From CAYJOG01 sp964371695 [NCBI: uncultured bacterium] (GTDB lineage Bacteria > CAYJOG01): a stretch of 18,506 bases of DNA. The stretch covers positions 1 through 18,506 of the forward strand of contig CAYJOG010000008.1 in assembly GCA_964371695.1 (NCBI GenBank), read 5' to 3'. The notes under the pieces are model-generated. The model had not been told where the DNA came from, ran no database searches, and saw only the letters and a list, made by a program, of their open reading frames with translations. Below are positions 14,979 through 18,506 of this stretch, in pieces; positions within the stretch are counted from its first letter, which is position 1, and every line of letters begins with the position of its first letter. Made by a program: the position numbers and the translations under genes.

Positions 14979-15884
14979 CTACGGTTTCAGCGCCAACTTG
15001 AAGGCTTCAAACTCCTTGAGCCAGCCCTGGGCCTGTTTGGCCTGGATGTATTTCACGAAATCGTCGTAATCCTTGGCGCTGGTGGGGATGACTTCTCCCT
15101 TGATGCGATTGAGAAGCGGCAGAATGGGGCGGATGGCCGGGTGGTTGCGGGCCGCCGCCAGCCCCTGTTTGACATCGTTCATCACCTTGACGGGAATGTC
15201 CTTGCGAATGCTGATAGGGGGCGAGGCAAAGGCATCTTTGCACACCAGGGGGCGCACCTCGTCCATCCAGGGGGGGCGGGCCGTTTGCAGCAGGTGATAG
15301 GTGATGCTGCCCGCCATCACCGCGTCGGTCTGGCCCGCCGCCAGACTGGTAAACGCCGCGCCGCTGGCCTGCAGGGACTTCATCTGCGAGAAAAACCCCA
15401 TGGGCGCGCGGCCCAGGATTTCGCGCAGCTTGAGGTAGGTGAGCAGTTCCGGCGCCGAGGTGAGCCGCTTGCCCTTGAGATCTGCCGGGCTGGTGATGAG
15501 CGCCCTTTTCTGCACAAACAGGCAATATCGCACCATGTCGTCGCCCATCACCGAAAAACGCATGGAGGGCACGTAACCCGATTTGATGGCCTGCATGGAT
15601 TCGTGGTAATCGGTGCTGAAAAAAAAGTCGGGTCGCTCTTTGGTCAGCACCGGCTGAAGGGGGCCATCCAGATAACGCATGGACATGTCATAACCCGTCA
15701 GGCTTTGCAGGGCCTTGAAATAGGCGTCCATCACTGCCTGCAACTGGGCGCGTTCGTTGCGGTTGGCGTCCATCATGCGCACCACGCCACGCAGAGGCTT
15801 GCCCGCCGCCTGAGCCGCCGGGCTGGCCACAAGGGCAAGCAGCAGCAGCAGGGCAAAAAAAGTCTTATGGCGGGTCAGGCGCAC
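14979..15884 (-). CDS. PhnD-like periplasmic substrate-binding protein
   Basis: A 301-residue exported protein of the phosphate/phosphonate-binding (PhnD, PF12974-type) family. The signal peptide is VRLTRHKTFFALLLLLALVA then SPAAQAA. The mature part has the two-lobe binding-protein layout: an N-lobe with RPDFFFSTDYHESMQAIKSG, the typical MVRYCLFVQKRALITSPADL GKRL step, AGQTDAVMAGSITYHLL, and a C-lobe with ISIRKDIPVKVMNDVKQGL. No ABC ATPase or permease is nearby, so it may serve a signalling protein or a distant transporter. The frame is open far upstream, but GTG 15884 is the true start: it gives an ideal signal peptide and lies exactly six bases after TACAAT (15896-15891). It is divergent from the TauE-type exporter. 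Confidence 0.88.
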   Translation of the reverse strand: MRLTRHKTFFALLLLLALVASPAAQAAGKPLRGVVRMMDANRNERAQLQAVMDAYFKALQSLTGYDMSMRYLDGPLQPVLTKERPDFFFSTDYHESMQAIKSGYVPSMRFSVMGDDMVRYCLFVQKRALITSPADLKGKRLTSAPELLTYLKLREILGRAPMGFFSQMKSLQASGAAFTSLAAGQTDAVMAGSITYHLLQTARPPWMDEVRPLVCKDAFASPPISIRKDIPVKVMNDVKQGLAAARNHPAIRPILPLLNRIKGEVIPTSAKDYDDFVKYIQAKQAQGWLKEFEAFKLALKP

Positions 15885-15890
15885 CGGGGC

Positions 15891-15896
15891 ATTGTA
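15891..15896 (-). promoter_or_regulatory. -10 box of the PhnD-like gene (leaderless, GTG start)
   Basis: TACAAT on the minus strand, then GCCCCG and the GTG at 15884; a TTGAGG with an 18-bp spacer lies inside the dyad at 15917-15941 and could be the -35 element. No SD is present. Confidence 0.6.
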
Positions 15897-15916
15897 CCCC
15901 GCTGCAAGAATTTGCC

Positions 15917-15941
15917 TCAAAAGTCTGTCGTGGACTTTTGA
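15917..15941. repeat. perfect dyad TCAAAAGTC-N7-GACTTTTGA, possible operator (copy 2)
   Basis: Same 9-base arms and same 7-base spacer length as at 163-187, with a different spacer sequence. It lies between the divergent PhnD-like and TauE-like genes and overlaps the presumptive -35 element of the former, a position suited to repression. Confidence 0.5.
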
Positions 15942-15983
15942 ACTCCCCGCCCCCGGCGGCGTAAAAACTCCTGCCGGGTTGGC

Positions 15984-15989
15984 TACACT
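15984..15989 (+). promoter_or_regulatory. -10 box of the TauE/SafE gene (leaderless)
   Basis: TACACT followed by GCGCCC and ATG 15996: a 6-nt gap and no SD. Confidence 0.55.
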
Positions 15990-15995
15990 GCGCCC

Positions 15996-16742
15996 ATGCG
16001 GCCGGACTGGTGGTTTTATGGCGTGGTGTTCTGCGCCAATCTGGTAGAGGCCGTGGCCGGGTTTGGCAGCACGGTGATTGCGCTGACCATCGGGGCCAAC
16101 GCCTATGCCATCACCGACATGGTGCCCGTGCTGGCCCCCATGAACATTGTGCTGAGCGGCCTTTTGGTGGCCCGCCACACCCAACACGTCAACCGGCGGG
16201 TGCTGTTTGGGGCGATTCTGCCCCTGGTGGGTCTGGGGGCAGTGGTGGGGGCGGCGGTGGCCTCTCGCGCCGAGGGCAAGGCCCTGAAGCTGGCCTATGG
16301 CCTGCTGGTGATGGGCCTGGCTGCCAGCTCGTTGTGGCGGCTTTTGCGCCCTGCGCCTGCGGCCCTGCGGCCTCCGCCCCCGGCTTGGCGTGGCTGGTTG
16401 TGGCTGCTGGCGGGCGGCGTGGTGCAGGGTATCTATCTGTCGGGCGGGCCTTTGGTGGTGATTTTCGCCAGCCAGCAACTCAAGGACAAAACCGAGTTTC
16501 GCAGCACGTTGTCGTCGTTGTGGCTGCTGGTGAACATCGTGATGACCGGCTGGTATTTCTCGCAGGGGGCGGTCACGGCTCACACGCTCAAAACCAGCGC
16601 GCTGTTGCTCGTGCCCGTGCTGCTGGGGCTGATGGTGGGCGAGCGCGTACACCACCGCATTCACGAGGCCACGTTCCGCAAAGGGGTGTTCGGCCTGCTG
16701 TTTTTTTCGGGCAGCGCACTGGTGGCGGGGGCGCTACGGTAG
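15996..16742 (+). CDS. TauE/SafE-family membrane permease (sulfite/anion exporter type)
   Basis: A 248-residue integral membrane protein of the TauE/SafE (DUF81) family, whose members move sulfite, sulfoacetate or related anions across the inner membrane. It begins with FYGVVFCANLVEAVAGFGST, the family's first helix with its conserved A-G-F-G motif, repeated in weaker form in the second half (VVQGIYLSGGPLVVIFASQQ), consistent with the internal duplication typical of the family. About seven or eight hydrophobic segments are visible, broken by a proline-rich loop (LLRPAPAALRPPPPAWRG). The length is at the usual ~250. The start is set by TACACT six bases upstream. Its divergent neighbour is a PhnD-like binding protein, so both may handle a shared oxyanion; substrate specificity is unknown. 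Confidence 0.88.
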   Translation: MRPDWWFYGVVFCANLVEAVAGFGSTVIALTIGANAYAITDMVPVLAPMNIVLSGLLVARHTQHVNRRVLFGAILPLVGLGAVVGAAVASRAEGKALKLAYGLLVMGLAASSLWRLLRPAPAALRPPPPAWRGWLWLLAGGVVQGIYLSGGPLVVIFASQQLKDKTEFRSTLSSLWLLVNIVMTGWYFSQGAVTAHTLKTSALLLVPVLLGLMVGERVHHRIHEATFRKGVFGLLFFSGSALVAGALR

Positions 16743-16783
16743 GCGGTTGAGGGCGTCCATTCCCGTGATTGTTCGCCTTGCCT

Positions 16784-16871
16784 GAGTAGCGGCGGTGTCC
16801 CCACCGCCGTCAGTAAAAAACTCAAGCCTATTAAAATCGTTTGTGCGCGGTGTGGACACCGCGCCTACTCC
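16784..16871. repeat. inverted pair of GAGTAG hairpin repeats upstream of hslU
   Basis: Forward copy 16784-16810 (GAGTAGC, stem GGCGGTG / CACCGCC) and inverted copy about 16845-16871 (ends CGCGCCTACTCC, stem GCGCGGTGT / ACACCGCGC), 34 bp apart. This is the third locus of the family. An open frame joins it to hslU, but it is not part of the protein. Confidence 0.8.
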
Positions 16872-16938
16872 CAAAAAGCCTCAAATCCTTGATTCTGTTT
16901 CAACCCTGACGGCACTGGCCGCCTGCGGTGCGGCGTGT

Positions 16939-16944
16939 TATAAC
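16939..16944 (+). promoter_or_regulatory. -10 box of hslU (leaderless)
   Basis: TATAAC, then six C residues, then ATG 16951. There is no SD, and the homopolymeric C run makes ribosome pairing upstream of the ATG impossible. Confidence 0.55.
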
Positions 16945-16950
16945 CCCCCC

Positions 16951-18369
16951 ATGGACAAGACAGACGAAACGGGTTTTGTGCTGGTGCGTCAGGGTGGGGC
17001 CCAGGCGCTCACGCCGGGCCAGATTGTGGCGCACCTGGACCAGCACATCGTGGGTCAGGCCGCCGCCAAGCGGGCCGTGGCGGTGGCGCTGCGCAACCGC
17101 CTGCGCCGCCAGCGGCTGGATGACGACCTGCAAAAAGAAGTCATGCCCAAGAACATCCTCATGATCGGCCCCACCGGCGTGGGCAAGACCGAAATCGCCC
17201 GGCGGCTGGCGGCGTTGTGCCACGCGCCGTTCATCAAAGTCGAGGTCACACGTTTTACCGAGGTGGGTTATGTGGGCCGCGACGTGGAGAGTCTGGTGCG
17301 GGATCTGGTGCAGGCGTCGCTGGCGATGGTGAGCACCGAAAAAGAGGAAACCCACCGCGAGGCCGCCGAAAAAGCCGCCACAGAAGACCTGCTGGACCTC
17401 CTGCATCCCCTGCCCCAGGGGCCGCCCCCCACCACGGCGGGGGACGAAAGCGAAAACCAGCATTTCCGTCAGGCCGAGCGCATCCGCAAACGCCTCATGG
17501 CCCAGTTGCAGGCTGGCGAAATTGAGCACTGGACAGTGGACCTGGACACCGAAGAGGCCCAGGGCAGTGCGCGGGTGGTGGACGTGTTCACCGGCCAGGG
17601 CATGGAGGACATGGGCAATCAGGTGCAGGAAATGCTGGCGAACTTTTTGCCCAAACGCACGCGGCGGCGCACGGTGACGGTGAAGGAAGCCCGGCGGATT
17701 CTGACCCAGCAGCAGTTCCAGCGGCTGCTGAACCAGGAGGACCTCACCGCCGAGGCCATCACCCGCGCCGAGCAGACGGGCATCGTGTTTCTGGATGAGT
17801 TCGACAAAATCGCCGTGCCCAAGGGGGGGCCGGGGGGCAGCGGGCCGGACATCAGCCGCGAAGGCGTGCAGCGCGACCTGTTGCCCATCATCGAAGGGGC
17901 CACGGTGAACACGCGACACGGCGCGGTGCGCACCGATCACGTTCTGTTCATCGCCGCCGGTGCGTTTCACTACGCCAAACCCAGCGATCTGATTCCCGAA
18001 CTCCAGGGCCGCATGCCCATCCGCGTGGAGCTGGACTCACTCACCGAAAAGGACTTCGTGCGCATCCTCACCGAACCCAAGGCCAGCCTGCTGGCGCAAT
18101 ACTGCGCGCTCTTGGCCACCGACGGCGTGGCGCTGCGTTTCACCGAAGACGGCGTGGCGGAAATCGCCCGGCTGGCCTTTGAGGTGAACCGCAAAACCGA
18201 AGACATCGGCGCACGGCGGCTGCACGCCCTGCTGGAGCGCACGCTGGAAGACGTGTTGTTCAGCGCGCCCGACGAAACCACCGGCGAGGTGGTGGTGGAC
18301 AAAGCCTTTGTGGCGTGGCGTCTGAAAGACCTGGCGGGCAACACCGACAGGTCGCGGTTTGTGCTTTAG
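16951..18369 (+). CDS. hslU: HslU, ATPase/unfoldase subunit of the HslUV (ClpYQ) protease
   Basis: A 472-residue AAA+ unfoldase that feeds substrates to the HslV peptidase in the cytoplasm. It begins, after a 17-residue lead, with LTPGQIVAHLDQHIVGQAAA; Walker A is GPTGVGKT (73-80), the pore loop GYVGRD (106-111), Walker B VFLDEFDK (279-286), sensor-2 region GARRLH (420-425), and the C-terminus RSRFVL, matching the conserved tail that docks into HslV. The I-domain lies at about 120-245. The length is a little above the usual ~443. ATG 16951 is chosen because TATAAC lies six bases upstream and the family sequence starts soon after; an in-frame ATG at 16795 would translate the hairpin repeats. 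hslV normally lies directly upstream but is absent: the upstream gene is TauE-like and nothing coding follows to 18506. Confidence 0.96.
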   Translation: MDKTDETGFVLVRQGGAQALTPGQIVAHLDQHIVGQAAAKRAVAVALRNRLRRQRLDDDLQKEVMPKNILMIGPTGVGKTEIARRLAALCHAPFIKVEVTRFTEVGYVGRDVESLVRDLVQASLAMVSTEKEETHREAAEKAATEDLLDLLHPLPQGPPPTTAGDESENQHFRQAERIRKRLMAQLQAGEIEHWTVDLDTEEAQGSARVVDVFTGQGMEDMGNQVQEMLANFLPKRTRRRTVTVKEARRILTQQQFQRLLNQEDLTAEAITRAEQTGIVFLDEFDKIAVPKGGPGGSGPDISREGVQRDLLPIIEGATVNTRHGAVRTDHVLFIAAGAFHYAKPSDLIPELQGRMPIRVELDSLTEKDFVRILTEPKASLLAQYCALLATDGVALRFTEDGVAEIARLAFEVNRKTEDIGARRLHALLERTLEDVLFSAPDETTGEVVVDKAFVAWRLKDLAGNTDRSRFVL

Positions 18370-18391
18370 AGTATTTTCGGAAATGGTAGAA
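18366..18391 (+). repeat. TTAGAG(T/C)(A/G)TTTTCGGAAATGG dispersed repeat
   Basis: Third copy of the outer-arm family seen at 13984-14004 and, inverted, 14515-14534. It begins within the hslU stop codon (TAG at 18367-18369), so the gene's end coincides with the repeat boundary. Confidence 0.7.
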
Positions 18392-18411
18392 CAAAAGCGG
18401 GGCGATCCTTC

Positions 18412-18433
18412 ACCTCTCCCCTTGAGGGAGAGG
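18412..18433. repeat. hairpin ACCTCTCCC / GGGAGAGGT downstream of hslU
   Basis: Perfect 9-base arms with the 4-base loop CTTG-type centre; same family as the hairpin at 6986-7017. No T-run follows, so terminator function is doubtful though possible. A second short palindrome, GGCC-CCATAT-GGCC, is at 18444-18457. Confidence 0.6.
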
Positions 18434-18506
18434 TCGGATGGCTTGGCCCCATATGGCCAACGCAACCGGGGAATTGGGGCGGGGGGGGTTTTTGGGGTGC
18501 GGCAGC

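Noticed and set aside
15885-16664. Extended N-terminus of the PhnD-like protein (frame open to 16664)
   Set aside because: The extension is antisense to the TauE gene; GTG 15884 gives a perfect signal peptide and a matching promoter.
16795-16950. N-terminal extension of HslU from ATG 16795
   Set aside because: It would translate the GAGTAG hairpins; the -10 box six bases before 16951 and HslU family length favour 16951.

Overview
The window is GC-rich (roughly 60-65 % by eye) and densely coded, with house-keeping genes typical of a Gram-negative bacterium: hemC, a fused cobA-hemD, a short-form thiC and hslU. Several proteins carry Sec signal peptides. The sequence alone does not fix the phylum. 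A proteobacterium-like or other diderm lineage fits HslU, the H-NOX protein and the dispersed inverted repeats. There are no rRNA, tRNA or CRISPR features and no intact transposase.

Layout. (a) 1-3374: a truncated secreted-protein gene (-), a small two-helix membrane protein (+), hemC (+), a repeat-filled gap, a secreted protein resembling a double-Cache sensor (+) and a 53-residue ORF. (b) 3533-6853: a cytoplasmic GH84 beta-N-acetylglucosaminidase (+) converges on a secreted protein (-) with a dockerin-like calcium-loop pair and an Ig-like domain; hairpin repeats fill the gap. (c) 7230-9391: a stand-alone H-NOX heme/NO sensor, then cobA-hemD (+). (d) 9468-10145: an AT-rich TIR-domain gene (-) with an N-terminal winged-helix-like segment, a likely horizontally acquired defence-type gene. 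(e) 10343-12887: a periplasmic TPR protein (-) divergent from thiC (+). (f) 13015-14956: a sugar-nucleotide epimerase-like SDR (-), about 0.55 kb of nested inverted repeats, and an unrecognised 136-residue protein (+). (g) 14979-18369: a PhnD-like periplasmic binding protein (-) divergent from a TauE/SafE exporter (+), then hslU (+) without hslV.

How the genes relate. HemC makes hydroxymethylbilane, HemD closes it to uroporphyrinogen III, and the CobA half diverts that toward siroheme/cobalamin, so two tetrapyrrole loci lie within 9 kb. The H-NOX, which needs heme, sits directly before cobA-hemD. Most other genes look like independent single-gene transcription units.

Two whole-window patterns stand out. 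First, many start codons lie exactly 6 nt downstream of a TANNNT-like -10 hexamer, with no Shine-Dalgarno sequence; this is the layout of leaderless mRNAs and it decides several starts (142-, 13923-, 15884-, 7811+, 15996+, 16951+). Other genes (H-NOX, thiC, the Ig-like protein, TIR) have clear SD sequences. Second, gaps between genes are packed with at least five families of short inverted repeats, often as inverted pairs resembling REPIN/MITE-type elements.
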